A DNA stretch of 64,000 nucleotides from Desulfocapsa sp050291935 (GTDB lineage Bacteria > Desulfobacterota > Desulfobulbia > Desulfobulbales > Desulfocapsaceae). This document shows, piece after piece, positions 1-8,828 of the stretch. How positions within the stretch are numbered: the first letter of the stretch is position 1; every line of letters begins with the position of its first letter. The notes under the pieces were generated by a model that had not been told where the DNA came from, did not search any database, and was given only the letters and a program-made list of their open reading frames with translations. The stretch covers positions 1 to 64,000 of the forward strand of contig JBNKKR010000001.1 of NCBI GenBank assembly GCA_050291935.1, given 5' to 3'. The translations under genes were made by a program, and so were the position numbers.

Positions 1-1
1 C

Positions 2-334
2 AGGCCGGTGGCCTTTGTGCTCTGGTATCCGGACTTCCATGAACTCCTTCCTCCGGGGGGGCAACTTGGCCTCATGGCCCTGCTGCGCTACCGGTTCTTG
101 CGGCGGCCAATCAGCAGATTAAAGATTGCTGAAATCGGTGTGGTGCCGGAATTTCAGGGAAGCGGCGTTATGCTGGGCCTCTTTCATCTCTGCTTCACTG
201 TTGCAGGAGGCCGTTTTCAGACCTGCGAATCAGGCTGGATCTTTGATGCCAATGAAAAATCGAAAAATATCTGTCTGCGCTGGCAGCCCGAACCCTCGAA
301 AAACTTCTCGGTTTTCTCCCGAAAGCTGTCATGA
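2..334 (+). CDS. GNAT-like N-acyltransferase, C-terminal part (start outside window)
   Basis: The frame is open from the first bases, so only about the last 110 residues of a longer protein are visible. The segment IAEIGVVPEFQGSGVM has the beta-strand plus P-x-x-Q-G-x-G loop typical of the acetyl-CoA pyrophosphate-binding motif A of GNAT enzymes, and the following ESGWIFDANEKSKNICLRW fits motif B (a Trp-Ile-x-x-x-N element followed by a helix). The substrate cannot be deduced. The stop overlaps the start of the next gene in an ATGA, so the two are probably translationally coupled. The next gene encodes another acyltransferase-fold protein, which suggests a shared biosynthetic pathway. Family assignment is inference from motif shape; the missing N-terminus could change it. 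Confidence 0.6.
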   Translation, partial: RPVAFVLWYPDFHELLPPGGQLGLMALLRYRFLRRPISRLKIAEIGVVPEFQGSGVMLGLFHLCFTVAGGRFQTCESGWIFDANEKSKNICLRWQPEPSKNFSVFSRKLS

Positions 335-1323
335 TGGGCCATTTTACCTGTTTCAAAAGCTGCGCATCCTTGCCGCCGCAGTGGGATGTGGCGTGTAGGA
401 GACGTCCTTTTTTGCTGCGATCTTTCCTGGGGCTGCTTGAAGAGGTCAATCCGTGCGGGCAGCGTTATTATTTTTTTAACGGGCCTGATTGTCCCTCGCT
501 CTTTGTGACCTATCAGCACCGGCTTGATATTCTGACATACGGTCCTGGCCGCTGGGCCATGGATATTACGGTGGTCGGGGTGGGGTGTTCGGTGGCAAGT
601 CCTGGGTTTATCGTCCAGCCCGAGGCCATGGCTGCCTTTAGATCAGCACTTAGCTCCATCAAGGGCGGGGTGCTGATTTTAAATGCGCGTGAGTCGGATA
701 TGGTTGGTGTCGGCGCGGCAGGGACCACCCTGCCATCTTGTATCCTCAAGACCAAGGGCCTGACTTTTCAGACCTATCTTGACGCCATGCGCAGTCATTA
801 CCGCTATAAGATAAAAAAATCCATGGCCCGCTTTCTTAGCGTTGAGATTAGTGTCCTCACGGACAACTCGCTTTTTGATCGCCGGTTATACAGCCTGTAC
901 GAGCAGGTGTATCAACGCTCCGACTATAAGCTTGAAAAATTACCCATCAGTTTTTTTAAAAAAAGCGAGGCAACCATCACGGTTTTCAAAAAAGACGGCA
1001 AGCCCCTGGCCTTCAGCCAGGCCGTGATGCAAAACGGGGTCTATTATTTTCTCTTCGGCGGCATTGATTACAGCGAGAACCATCGTTTCGATACCTACTT
1101 TAACTTACTCATTTACCTTGTAAAAACAGGGATGGAGGCCGGGGCCCATGCCATTAATCTTGGCCAGACCGCCGAAGACATCAAAACACGGCTGGGCTGC
1201 ACCCTTGTCCCCGGATATCTTTACGCCCGCCACAGTAACGCCCTTGTTAATTTTTGTATAAAGAAGGCCATCGGGCTTTTAAGTTACAAAAATAAGTTGG
1301 TGGACCGCCATGTCTTCAGATAG
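331..1323 (+). CDS. GNAT/FemAB-like acyltransferase (Acetyltransf_6 type)
   Basis: This 330-residue protein is twice the length of a simple GNAT domain and resembles the double-GNAT FemAB/CelD-like (Acetyltransf_6) proteins. The C-terminal half is the most telling: a basic helix (YRYKIKKSMARF, about residues 158-169), then 'ITVFKKDGKPLAFSQAV', then 'YYFLFGGIDYSENHRFDTYFNLL', the usual strand-turn-strand and acceptor loop of this family. No signal peptide or membrane segment is seen, so it is probably cytosolic. Such proteins transfer acyl or aminoacyl groups in polysaccharide, peptidoglycan or small-molecule pathways; which applies here is unknown. It begins in the stop codon of the upstream GNAT gene and overlaps the downstream radical SAM gene by 14 bases, so the three form one operon. 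Confidence 0.7.
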   Translation: MMGHFTCFKSCASLPPQWDVACRRRPFLLRSFLGLLEEVNPCGQRYYFFNGPDCPSLFVTYQHRLDILTYGPGRWAMDITVVGVGCSVASPGFIVQPEAMAAFRSALSSIKGGVLILNARESDMVGVGAAGTTLPSCILKTKGLTFQTYLDAMRSHYRYKIKKSMARFLSVEISVLTDNSLFDRRLYSLYEQVYQRSDYKLEKLPISFFKKSEATITVFKKDGKPLAFSQAVMQNGVYYFLFGGIDYSENHRFDTYFNLLIYLVKTGMEAGAHAINLGQTAEDIKTRLGCTLVPGYLYARHSNALVNFCIKKAIGLLSYKNKLVDRHVFR

Positions 1324-2623
1324 GCAAATGGCCCAGCGGGTTTTGTTTGTTCGGCCCCGCTATAAAGGGGCGGCCAGCCGTTTTGCACCCTTAACCACTG
1401 AGCCTTTGGAGCTTGAATATCTGGCCCGCGCCGTAACCGAAGCCCACGGCGAGTATCTGATTTGGGACGGATCTGTGGATCGGGCGCTACTGAAAGTCTG
1501 CCGGGAATTTGCCCCGACCATGGTGGCGCTGACCGGTTATTTCCCGGCCAGAGACCGGATGCTTGCCTATGCAAAAACGATCAAGGCGGCCTTTCCTGAA
1601 ACAATCATCGTTGTGGGTGGCGTCCACGCCGAGTTGAACCCGGCTGATTTTTACCTGCCCGAGATTGATCTGGTCGTCCATTCAGGCGGATATTTTACCT
1701 TTCGGAACATCCTCAGAACTCCTAAGGCTGACTGGCCGGAGCTTGCCGGGGTCGCCATTTTTCATAACAAGGCCTGGCGGAAAAACAGGGAGGCGGAATT
1801 TGATCCCCATTTGCTGCCTTTGCCTGACCGTAGCTATTTTCATACCCACAAACAGCAGTTTACCTATCTTCATTACGGGCCGGTTGCCCTGGTGAAATCC
1901 GCCATTGGTTGTCCGTACGACTGTTCCTTCTGTTACTGCCGACTGCTAAATAACGGCCGCTACGCCCCCCGTCCGGTGGCACAGGTGGTGGGGGAAATTG
2001 CCGGGATTGATTGCGAATGTATCTGGATTATCGACGATACCTTTTTGCTTGATACGGCGAGAATCAGGGAGTTTGCGGAGCAACTTGCGCAATCAGGGGT
2101 GCGAAAAAAAATCATCATTTACGGGCGGGCCTCTTTTATCTGCGAGCATGAAGAGATGTTGCCGCTGTTAAAGGAAATGGGGGTGATTGACATTATCATC
2201 GGCCTTGAAGCGGTGGATGATACGCGCCTTGACCGTTATCGAAAAGGGGCAACAGCGGAGCAGAACAGCCGCTGCGTTCGCTTGCTGCAACAGTACAAAA
2301 TTAACGTTACCGGGCTTTTCATCATGGACCAGCAGGCCAAGGCGGCGGATTTTAAAAGGCTTTCACGCTGGATCAACGAACATAACCTTGCCACATTCAC
2401 CATCTCGATTTTCAGCCCCTTTCCCGGTACTGAAGAGTTCCCGGGCTACGAACAGCAGCTGTTGACCCGAAACCCCGCCAAATGGAATTTGCTGTCCCTG
2501 GTGCTGCCGCCGCAGAACCTAAGCTGTTTCGGGTTTCTGGCCAGGGTTTATCTGCTGCATTTGAAAATGATTTTTAAAAACCCCGGCCTTGCCCTGGCCG
2601 CAATAAAGAGGTGGGCGATATGA
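1310..2623 (+). CDS. B12-binding-domain radical SAM protein
   Basis: A 437-residue protein with the domain order of the B12-binding radical SAM family. Residues about 8-145 form a Rossmann-like cobalamin-binding region with 'IIVVGGVHAELNP', and a radical SAM barrel follows. The 4Fe-4S/SAM cluster motif CX3CX2C is present as C-P-Y-D-C-S-F-C, followed by a family-typical conserved region through 'IWIIDDTFLLD' and 'IDIIIGLEAVDD'. These enzymes perform radical methylations or rearrangements; the substrate is unknown. The start overlaps the preceding acyltransferase gene and the stop overlaps the next gene's ATG (ATGA), so it is in the same operon. The neighbours (acyltransferases, methyltransferase, second radical SAM protein) suggest a specialised lipid or natural-product modification pathway. 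Confidence 0.85.
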   Translation: MSSDRQMAQRVLFVRPRYKGAASRFAPLTTEPLELEYLARAVTEAHGEYLIWDGSVDRALLKVCREFAPTMVALTGYFPARDRMLAYAKTIKAAFPETIIVVGGVHAELNPADFYLPEIDLVVHSGGYFTFRNILRTPKADWPELAGVAIFHNKAWRKNREAEFDPHLLPLPDRSYFHTHKQQFTYLHYGPVALVKSAIGCPYDCSFCYCRLLNNGRYAPRPVAQVVGEIAGIDCECIWIIDDTFLLDTARIREFAEQLAQSGVRKKIIIYGRASFICEHEEMLPLLKEMGVIDIIIGLEAVDDTRLDRYRKGATAEQNSRCVRLLQQYKINVTGLFIMDQQAKAADFKRLSRWINEHNLATFTISIFSPFPGTEEFPGYEQQLLTRNPAKWNLLSLVLPPQNLSCFGFLARVYLLHLKMIFKNPGLALAAIKRWAI

Positions 2624-2970
2624 AATCCGTCTGGGATTTTTGGGCCCGGTTTTATGACCATCTCTGGGTGCAGAAGGTATCTTTACGGCCCACCCGTAAA
2701 CTGGTGAATGAGCAGCTTTGCAGCCTGGCGCGTCAAAGGGGAAAGCTTGCCATTCTGGATGTGGGCTGCGGCACCGGCCAGCAGTATGGAGAGCTTATGG
2801 GGGTGCTTGGCACGGACGGTTTTGACTATGTTGGTTTTGATATCTCCGCCGCCATGATCCACCAGGCCAGGGGAAAATTCCCCACGGGGGATTTCCGCGT
2901 TTGCGATGTGGCAGGCTTTAAAAGCAAGGGGCTTTGGGATGCGATTATTTGCAGCTCTGGTTCCGGATAG
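2620..2970 (+). pseudogene. SAM-dependent methyltransferase, N-terminal fragment
   Basis: The 116-residue product starts like a class I methyltransferase. It has an N-terminal 'W-x-F-W-A-R-x-Y-D' element and motif I 'ILDVGCGTGQQ' (about residues 46-56), then the acidic end of strand 2 'YVGFDISAAMI' and the motif II region 'FRVCDVAGF'. It then stops just after 'LWDAII', where motif IV would be, so roughly half the fold is missing. The ATG at 2620 overlaps the stop of the radical SAM gene and has AGAGGTGG ahead of it, so I prefer it to the GTG at 2611. The downstream frame continues directly into the middle of a second radical SAM protein, so this looks like the left side of a deletion junction at about 2950-2965. 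Non-function is inferred from the missing domain. Confidence 0.75.
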
Positions 2971-3844
2971 AAGCTCCACCGCTACATATCGGCATCATTA
3001 CAGCTATTTCGGATATAAACCCTGCGCCTTGCTGCAAACCTCGCAAGGGTGCAGCAAGTGTTGCCGGTTTTGTTTGCGCTGGCGTATTGAAGGTTCGCGG
3101 GAAAATCATCAGAACATGGAGGTGATTTTTCGGCAGATTGGGGAGACTCCCGAAGAATCGATCATGATTGTCGATAATGATTTTTTATGCGACAGCGACC
3201 GCCTTGAGGCGTTATGTTCGTTTCTCGCACGCGAGAACATCCGCAAAAATTTCATCTGCTACGGCTCGGTGCATTCGGTGCTCGTCAATCAAAAAAGTGT
3301 GGAGAGATTTGCGCGGCACGGTCTTAAGGCCGCTTTGGTGGGTTACGAGTCGTTCAGCGAGGATGAACTGTCCGAATACAAGAAGAAATGTTCATTGAAC
3401 GATAGCAAAAAGGTGAGCCGAATTTTGCGAAACTGCGGGGTGGATGTCTGGGCGTCGTTTATCATGCACCCGGATTGGGAGAAACATGATTTTTCATTGT
3501 TTCGAAAATATATCAGAGAGTTGCGCCCTGAAATATCCTCGCTGACGCCGCTGACGCCATTTCCGGGCCTGCCGTATTTTGATAAGTACCGCGACCGGCT
3601 ATTGGTTGATGAACACGATTATGCAAAGTGGAGCTTCGGACAGGTGACCATCCGGCCAAGCAAAATGAGCTTGCGCGCCTATTACATCGAGGTGCTGAAG
3701 ACCAACATCTACATTAATTTGTTCATGAATAATGCTTGGTATCTGGTCAGAAAATTTGGGTGGGGAGCATTATGGCGGATCAGTATTGGTTCGTTCAAAC
3801 TGACTGTACGCTATCTGTTTTTGATGTGGCAATCTGAAAAATAG
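2906..3844 (+). CDS. Radical SAM protein lacking its N-terminal domain (truncated)
   Basis: The recognisable protein begins near base 2950 with 'LVPDRSS', followed by 'GYKPCALLQTSQGC' and the cluster motif C-S-K-C-C-R-F-C (CX3CX2C). The rest of a radical SAM barrel follows ('ESIMIVDNDFLCD', 'LKAALVGYESF', 'LTPLTPFPGLPYF'). Relatives of this class normally carry a cobalamin-binding domain of 150-200 residues before the cluster motif. Here only about 50 residues precede it, and the first 15 or so come from an alternative frame of the methyltransferase fragment. The ATG at 2906 has no convincing ribosome-binding site. It may be a non-functional remnant or a shortened protein. It shares motif order with the radical SAM gene at 1310-2623. 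Confidence 0.65.
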   Translation: MWQALKARGFGMRLFAALVPDRSSTATYRHHYSYFGYKPCALLQTSQGCSKCCRFCLRWRIEGSRENHQNMEVIFRQIGETPEESIMIVDNDFLCDSDRLEALCSFLARENIRKNFICYGSVHSVLVNQKSVERFARHGLKAALVGYESFSEDELSEYKKKCSLNDSKKVSRILRNCGVDVWASFIMHPDWEKHDFSLFRKYIRELRPEISSLTPLTPFPGLPYFDKYRDRLLVDEHDYAKWSFGQVTIRPSKMSLRAYYIEVLKTNIYINLFMNNAWYLVRKFGWGALWRISIGSFKLTVRYLFLMWQSEK

Positions 3845-3875
3845 TATGAAAAATATGCAAAAGTTTTTGGTTGCT

Positions 3876-3891
3876 AGCTTGAGATCAAGCT
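3876..3891. terminator. Small hairpin between convergent genes
   Basis: AGCTTG and CAAGCT form a 6-bp stem with a 4-base loop between the stop of the truncated radical SAM gene (+) and the stop of lolD (-). There is no clear T-tract on either side, so this is only a weak terminator candidate. Confidence 0.25.
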
Positions 3892-3913
3892 TGTTGCAAG
3901 TAATCAATGAAGA

Positions 3914-4606
3914 TTAGCTTTGGGGAGTAAGGACTTTATCATTGAGTACGGCAGTACGGTCCATCTGCTCAGCTAACTCTTGGTTATGGGTTACCATAAT
4001 TGTGGCCAGTGCAAGTTCATTACACAGATTACGGAGTAAGGAAAAGACGATATTGCCAGAACGAGCATCAAGATTCCCGGTCGGTTCATCGGCAAGGAGT
4101 AGTGAAGGTTTCATGATTAATGCCCTTGCAAGAGCTGTGCGTTGTTGCTCGCCACCAGAAAGTTCGTTGACCCGATGGTCGCTACGGTGGGCAAGCTCAA
4201 CCTGGTTCAGGAGTTCCATTGCCGGATCATGGAGTGCGTCCTTTGATTTTCCTGCAATAAGTCCTGGCATCATCACGTTTTCAAGGGCTGTAAACTCGGG
4301 AAGTAAGTGATGGAATTGAAAAATAAAACCGACAGATTTGTTGCGGAATTTGCAAAGATCGTTTGCGTTTTGAGTGCAAAGGTCCTTATTCTTGAAAAGC
4401 AATTTTCCACTGTCCGGGGTATCAAGGGTCCCCAGGATTTGTAAAAGGGTGGTTTTGCCGGATCCTGATGCACCTACAATTGCCAACATCTCTCCCTTAT
4501 TTACTGCAATATCAACATCTTTGAGTATTTCGATTTTTCCATTTCCCGAGGAATAGTGTTTACAAAGTTTCTCTCCCTGAAAGAGTGGTGTTCCATTGCC
4601 GTTCAT
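3914..4606 (-). CDS. lolD: Lipoprotein-releasing ABC transporter ATP-binding protein LolD
   Basis: A 230-residue ABC ATPase, normal for LolD. Walker A is GASGSGKTT (about residues 46-54), the Q-loop is in 'FIFQFHHLLPEFTALENV', the signature is L-S-G-G-E, Walker B is LLLADEPTGNLD and the switch His is in 'MVTHNQ'. 'FHHLLPEFTALENV' and 'DEPTGNLD' are typical of the LolD/MacB/FtsE branch. With LolC it would extract lipoproteins from the inner membrane for delivery to the outer membrane. I chose the ATG at 4606 because it overlaps the lolC stop (ATGA) and gives the usual N-terminus; a longer frame reaches further upstream but would run through lolC. Last gene of lysS-lolC-lolD. Confidence 0.93.
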   Translation of the reverse strand: MNGNGTPLFQGEKLCKHYSSGNGKIEILKDVDIAVNKGEMLAIVGASGSGKTTLLQILGTLDTPDSGKLLFKNKDLCTQNANDLCKFRNKSVGFIFQFHHLLPEFTALENVMMPGLIAGKSKDALHDPAMELLNQVELAHRSDHRVNELSGGEQQRTALARALIMKPSLLLADEPTGNLDARSGNIVFSLLRNLCNELALATIMVTHNQELAEQMDRTAVLNDKVLTPQS

Positions 4607-5829
4607 GAAAGCACCTCGGCGGGTTTGACCTGGGACGCTTTCCAGGAAGGGTAAATGGTTGCAGAAAGGGTGATCACCAGTGCACAAAGGGCAATTATTG
4701 TGACATCCATGGGTAAGACTTTAATGGGGAGAGTGGTCATGGGATAGACGTTTGAGGGGAGTTCGATGAATTGATACCTGGAAAGAAGTTCACATAAACC
4801 AAGGCCCCCTAAAACCCCTAAAACAGTACCCACAACACCAATTACCAGCCCTTGGTAAAAGAATATTTTCATAATGGAGCGTGAGGTTGCGCCCATGGAT
4901 TTGAGGATGGCAATATGCTGTTCTTTCTCCATCACCACCATAATCAGTGCAGAGATAATGTTCAGTGCGGCCACCAAAATGATGAGTGCAACACAGATAA
5001 ACATACCTATCTTTTCAAGTTTAAACGCCGCAAAAAGATTGTGGTTCATGGACATCCAGTCTTTTGCGATAAAGGGTCTACCCAGAACCTCAGCTATATT
5101 TTTCCCGACCGCATCAGCATGGTTTAGCCTCTTTTTCTCAACGGATACCTCAATGCCATGGGCAATATCACCACTCATAAGAAACTGTTGGACATCGGGA
5201 ATACTCATATAGGCAATGGTGGAATCATATTCATACATACCTGATTCAAAGATGCCGGAGACGACGCAGCTTTTCACTTTGGGGATCACTCCCATGGGTG
5301 TCAGGGGGCCGGAGGGAGATATTAACCGAACCTTATCCCCAGGGGAAACGCGCATCTCATCGGCCATTGCTGTTCCTATAATTATATTAGGCAGGCGTGA
5401 TGGAGTTTGATTTGCCAGTGCGTCAATGCTGCCTGCAATCATCTGGTCGGGGAGGGCCACTACTCCCTTTGCAGTTTTTGGATCCATACCGCGAAGAACA
5501 ATCCCGGTGCCACCTTTGGGACCGCTGAGCAGGGTCTGGGCATAGAGATAGGGGGTAGCCCCAGTGACGCCATCAACGGTCATTACCCGGTCTCGGATAA
5601 GGCCATATTCGAGGATGCTACCTCCCAGACGTTGGACAATAATATGGGAGTTTATGCCTAATATTTGGTCACGCAGGCCGTTGGTAAAACCGGAATACAC
5701 TGCCAGCACCACAATAAGCGCCATGACACCCATGGTGATACCGGCTACGGAAATAAGCGATATGAGAGAAATAAATTTTTGTTTATGTCTGGCCCGCAAG
5801 TAGCGAGAACTGATAAACCATTCAAACAT
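4603..5829 (-). CDS. lolC: Lipoprotein-releasing ABC transporter permease LolC/LolE family
   Basis: This 408-residue inner-membrane protein begins 'MFEWFISSRYLRARHKQKFISLISLISVAGI', the hallmark N-terminus of LolC/LolE (shown here only as a label), with a first membrane helix at about 22-45. A large periplasmic MacB_PCD-like domain follows (about 45-265). Three C-terminal helices make the FtsX domain (about 275-400), including 'MEKEQHIAILKSMGATSRSIM', the coupling-helix region that contacts LolD. Only one permease gene is present, so the transporter is probably a LolC homodimer with a LolD dimer, as in many non-enteric bacteria. It starts 4 bases after the lysS stop and overlaps lolD. The grouping of lysS with lol genes is common in deltaproteobacteria. 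Confidence 0.92.
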   Translation of the reverse strand: MFEWFISSRYLRARHKQKFISLISLISVAGITMGVMALIVVLAVYSGFTNGLRDQILGINSHIIVQRLGGSILEYGLIRDRVMTVDGVTGATPYLYAQTLLSGPKGGTGIVLRGMDPKTAKGVVALPDQMIAGSIDALANQTPSRLPNIIIGTAMADEMRVSPGDKVRLISPSGPLTPMGVIPKVKSCVVSGIFESGMYEYDSTIAYMSIPDVQQFLMSGDIAHGIEVSVEKKRLNHADAVGKNIAEVLGRPFIAKDWMSMNHNLFAAFKLEKIGMFICVALIILVAALNIISALIMVVMEKEQHIAILKSMGATSRSIMKIFFYQGLVIGVVGTVLGVLGGLGLCELLSRYQFIELPSNVYPMTTLPIKVLPMDVTIIALCALVITLSATIYPSWKASQVKPAEVLS

Positions 5830-5833
5830 TAGG

Positions 5834-7348
5834 TTATTTGCCTTTCTCTTTCTTGGACTGTTTTTGTCCTTCTGGCTTTAGGTGGGGAAAGAGGATTACG
5901 TCACGAATGGATGGGGCGTCTGTGAGCAGCATGACCAGTCGATCAATTCCTATCCCTTCACCGGCGGCAGATGGCATAGCATATTCGAGGGCACGGACAA
6001 AGTCGCTGTCCATTTCATGGTGGATCTCTTCATCATCACCCTTTTCGGCAATTTGTTTTTCAAAACGCTGTCGTTGGTCCACAGGATCATTCAACTCTGA
6101 AAAGGCATTGGCCAGCTCACGGCCGGTGACAAAAAGTTCGAAGCGATCTGTTATCTCGGGGTTCTCTTCATTTCTTCTGGCAAGGGGTGAGACTTCTGTT
6201 GGGTACGCGGTGACAAAGGTTGGGTCGATGAGTTTCTCTTCAACCAAAAGTTCAAAGAGCTCGGTCTTTGCCTTACCAGGGCCTGCCTGTTCTTCAAGTG
6301 TAATCCCTTTTCCCTTGGCAAAGTCGATGATTTTTGTTTCGTCATTTACGATGTTTTCATCAATCCCCGCTACTTCAATAAGGGCCTCATCCATGGTCAT
6401 TCGTCTCCATGGTGGCGTGAGGTTGACTTTGGTCCCTTGGTACTCGATTTCCATGGTATCGTTTACTTCATCACTGATCCAGGAAACTAAATTTTCTGTG
6501 AGTTCCATAAGATCTTCATAGGTGGCATAGGCCTGGTAGAACTCAAGCATGGTGAATTCGGGGTTGTGCCTTGTTGAAAGTCCTTCGTTTCTAAAATTCC
6601 GGTTAATTTCAAAGACACGTTCAAAACCGCCCACCAGCAGTCTTTTGAGATAGAGTTCCGGGGCAATGCGCAGGTAAAGATCCATATCAAGGGCATTGTG
6701 ATGGGTGCGAAAGGGCTTTGCCGTGGCGCCACCTGGAACCGGTTGCATCATGGGTGTCTCCACCTCCATAAAACCACGGTTAGCCAAAAACTCACGGACA
6801 AGCCGGATGATTTCAACACGCTTTTTAAACGTCTCCCGGCTTTCAGGGCTGACGATGAGATCAACATAGCGTTGTCGGTAACGGGTTTCCACATCGGTTA
6901 GGCCATGAAACTTTTCAGGAAGCGGACGAAGAGATTTGGATATCAGTACCAGCTTGTCCGCACGGACAGAGAGCTCGCCGACTTTTGTCTTAAAAAGCTT
7001 GCCTTCAACGCCAACGATATCGCCAATATCCCACTTTTTGAAAAGGGCAAAGGTCTCATCGCCAAGGTCCGCTTTTTTGACGTATACCTGGATACCACCG
7101 GAACTGTCACTGATATGAAAAAAGGCCGCCTTTCCAAATTTACGCATGGTCATGATCCGACCCGCTATGGAGTAGGTATAGTTAGTGTCATCCTGCATTT
7201 CCGCAGCAAGATGTTCACCTTTGGGCGGGAGTTCCTTAATACGATTGTTTGGCTGGAAAGTGTTGCTATAAAGATTTACGCCCAATTCGGCCAGGGCGTC
7301 AGCTTTTTCTCTGCGCTGTTTCAATATCTGTGTGTTTTCTTTACTCAT
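5834..7348 (-). CDS. lysS: Lysyl-tRNA synthetase, class II
   Basis: A full-length class II enzyme of 504 residues that attaches lysine to tRNA-Lys in the cytosol. An N-terminal OB-fold anticodon-binding domain is seen at about 55-150 ('YSIAGRIMTMRKFGKAAFFHI'). Class II motif 1 is near 'VEIIRLVREFLANRGFMEVETPMMQPVPGGA', motif 2 is 'FEINRNFRNEGLSTRHNPEFTMLE' and motif 3 is 'GEGIGIDRLVMLLTDAPSIRDVILFP' (motifs named; key residues are F-R-N-E and G-I-G-I-D-R). The ATG at 7348 gives the expected N-terminus 'MSKENTQILKQRREK'. It leads the lysS-lolC-lolD operon with a 4-base gap to lolC. Nothing unusual is seen. Confidence 0.96.
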   Translation of the reverse strand: MSKENTQILKQRREKADALAELGVNLYSNTFQPNNRIKELPPKGEHLAAEMQDDTNYTYSIAGRIMTMRKFGKAAFFHISDSSGGIQVYVKKADLGDETFALFKKWDIGDIVGVEGKLFKTKVGELSVRADKLVLISKSLRPLPEKFHGLTDVETRYRQRYVDLIVSPESRETFKKRVEIIRLVREFLANRGFMEVETPMMQPVPGGATAKPFRTHHNALDMDLYLRIAPELYLKRLLVGGFERVFEINRNFRNEGLSTRHNPEFTMLEFYQAYATYEDLMELTENLVSWISDEVNDTMEIEYQGTKVNLTPPWRRMTMDEALIEVAGIDENIVNDETKIIDFAKGKGITLEEQAGPGKAKTELFELLVEEKLIDPTFVTAYPTEVSPLARRNEENPEITDRFELFVTGRELANAFSELNDPVDQRQRFEKQIAEKGDDEEIHHEMDSDFVRALEYAMPSAAGEGIGIDRLVMLLTDAPSIRDVILFPHLKPEGQKQSKKEKGK

Positions 7349-7508
7349 GGTATTAATTAAAAATAAATAAAAGGGGAATGGGGAGTTGGCCGCTACTGAT
7401 TCCAGCTCACGGATTCTATTTCGTTTTTACCTGGTGGTTCCTTGTGGTTATTGTGTCGTTTGCGTAACCCCTTCGTTTACTGACAATGGGGTCTTCTGTC
7501 AATGCTTT

Positions 7509-8828
7509 TCAAGAGACTTTTTCCAGAAGAGCCACGCATTCGATATGGTGGGTTTGGGGAAACATGTCTATGGGTTGCAGCTTGGCAAGCTGAAAACCTT
7601 GCTTTTGGAGTTCTGCCAGATCACGGCAAAGCGTTGCCGGATCGCAGGAAATATAGACTAGACGTTTTTTTGTAAGTTTGGCCAGTTGTTTGGCCAGTTC
7701 TGGAACTCCCTGTCTTGGCGGGTCAATGACAACAATGTCAAAACGTGTACCGTCTTTTACCATATCAAGGCAAGCCTCATGGACAGGTTGTTTGCGAAAG
7801 TGGGTGTTTTGCTGGTGTGCATGTACGCTATTTTTCTTGGCACTTCTGATGGCCGATCCCTGGCCTTCGATGCCCAGTAAGGATTGTGCCTGCTCTGCAA
7901 GTGGGATGGAAAAATTACCCATTCCACAAAAGAGATCCAGGACAGTGTCTTTGGGTGTTACGCTGCAATATGTAAGTACTGTCTGGATGAGTTGGATATT
8001 TTGCTTAAGGTTTACCTGACAGAAACCACCGCTTTCCCAGAAGAGGGTGATGTCGTTGGTAGTGTATGGCTTGAGTGGTGCAAAGGTCCAGGAAAGAACG
8101 GCATTTCCACTTGCGGCAAAGTCGGTCCCATAAAAAAAGAGCTGTTCCAGTAGATCGATTTCTTCTTTGAGGACTTTTGCGTGTTGTTTGTCGGTCGGAC
8201 GGGGTTTGCGGACAAAGTGGAGTAGCAGGATTATTCTCTGCGTTGCAGGGTTAAGGAGGAGTTCCAGTGCTTCGCAATGCTGAAGAAGCTGTGGAAAGGC
8301 ATGGTGGAGATGTAGCGCGCTTAATACGGTATTTATTGCAGGATGGGCCAGTTTACAATGTGTAACGGGAATAGATGTGTTACTATGCCTTTTGAAAAAG
8401 CAAAGGTTGTTGTTTGGATCAACTTGTAATCGTATCCGTTGCCGGTAGTGGAAATGTTTTACGGCTCCAATTGGAGGGGCAAGAATGTCGTCTATGGCTG
8501 GAGAATGTGGTGGCTGCCGGCTCCTGGTAAACAGATCATGGATGATGTTTTCCTTGGCACGTAGCTGCTCGGGATAGTCCATATGCTGAAAAGTGCATCC
8601 TCCACACTGTTTTGCATAGTTACAAGGTGGTTCAATTCTTGCTGCCGACGGTTTGTGGATATGGGTTGCCTTTGCCCTTTGGTGAGTATTGCTCTGTTTA
8701 TACACCTGTATATTGACTATCTCACCAGCAATAACATCTTCAATAAGAACCACTTTTCCGTCTTGGTCATGGCTTAATCCAAAACCGCCATTAACAAGTT
8801 TTTCGATATGAAAATTTGGTGTGGGCAT
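7509..8828 (-). CDS. rlmD: 23S rRNA (uracil-C5)-methyltransferase RlmD/RumA family
   Basis: A 439-residue protein that methylates C5 of a uracil in 23S rRNA (U1939 in E. coli numbering for RlmD). A TRAM RNA-binding domain covers about residues 5-60. The 4Fe-4S ligands are C69, C75, C78 (C-x5-C-x2-C) and C158. The SAM-binding motif is 'VLDLFCGMGNFSIPLA', followed by 'VVIDPPRQG', and the catalytic Cys is C395 in 'ISCDPATLCRDL'. All key residues are present. RlmCD-type specificity cannot be excluded. It is monocistronic, with a 160-base gap to lysS and a divergent regulatory gene upstream. Confidence 0.92.
   Translation of the reverse strand: MPTPNFHIEKLVNGGFGLSHDQDGKVVLIEDVIAGEIVNIQVYKQSNTHQRAKATHIHKPSAARIEPPCNYAKQCGGCTFQHMDYPEQLRAKENIIHDLFTRSRQPPHSPAIDDILAPPIGAVKHFHYRQRIRLQVDPNNNLCFFKRHSNTSIPVTHCKLAHPAINTVLSALHLHHAFPQLLQHCEALELLLNPATQRIILLLHFVRKPRPTDKQHAKVLKEEIDLLEQLFFYGTDFAASGNAVLSWTFAPLKPYTTNDITLFWESGGFCQVNLKQNIQLIQTVLTYCSVTPKDTVLDLFCGMGNFSIPLAEQAQSLLGIEGQGSAIRSAKKNSVHAHQQNTHFRKQPVHEACLDMVKDGTRFDIVVIDPPRQGVPELAKQLAKLTKKRLVYISCDPATLCRDLAELQKQGFQLAKLQPIDMFPQTHHIECVALLEKVS

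Noticed and set aside
5838..6521. Open frame of over 220 codons antisense to lysS
   Set aside because: Serine-rich low-complexity translation, entirely within lysS, no ribosome-binding site.
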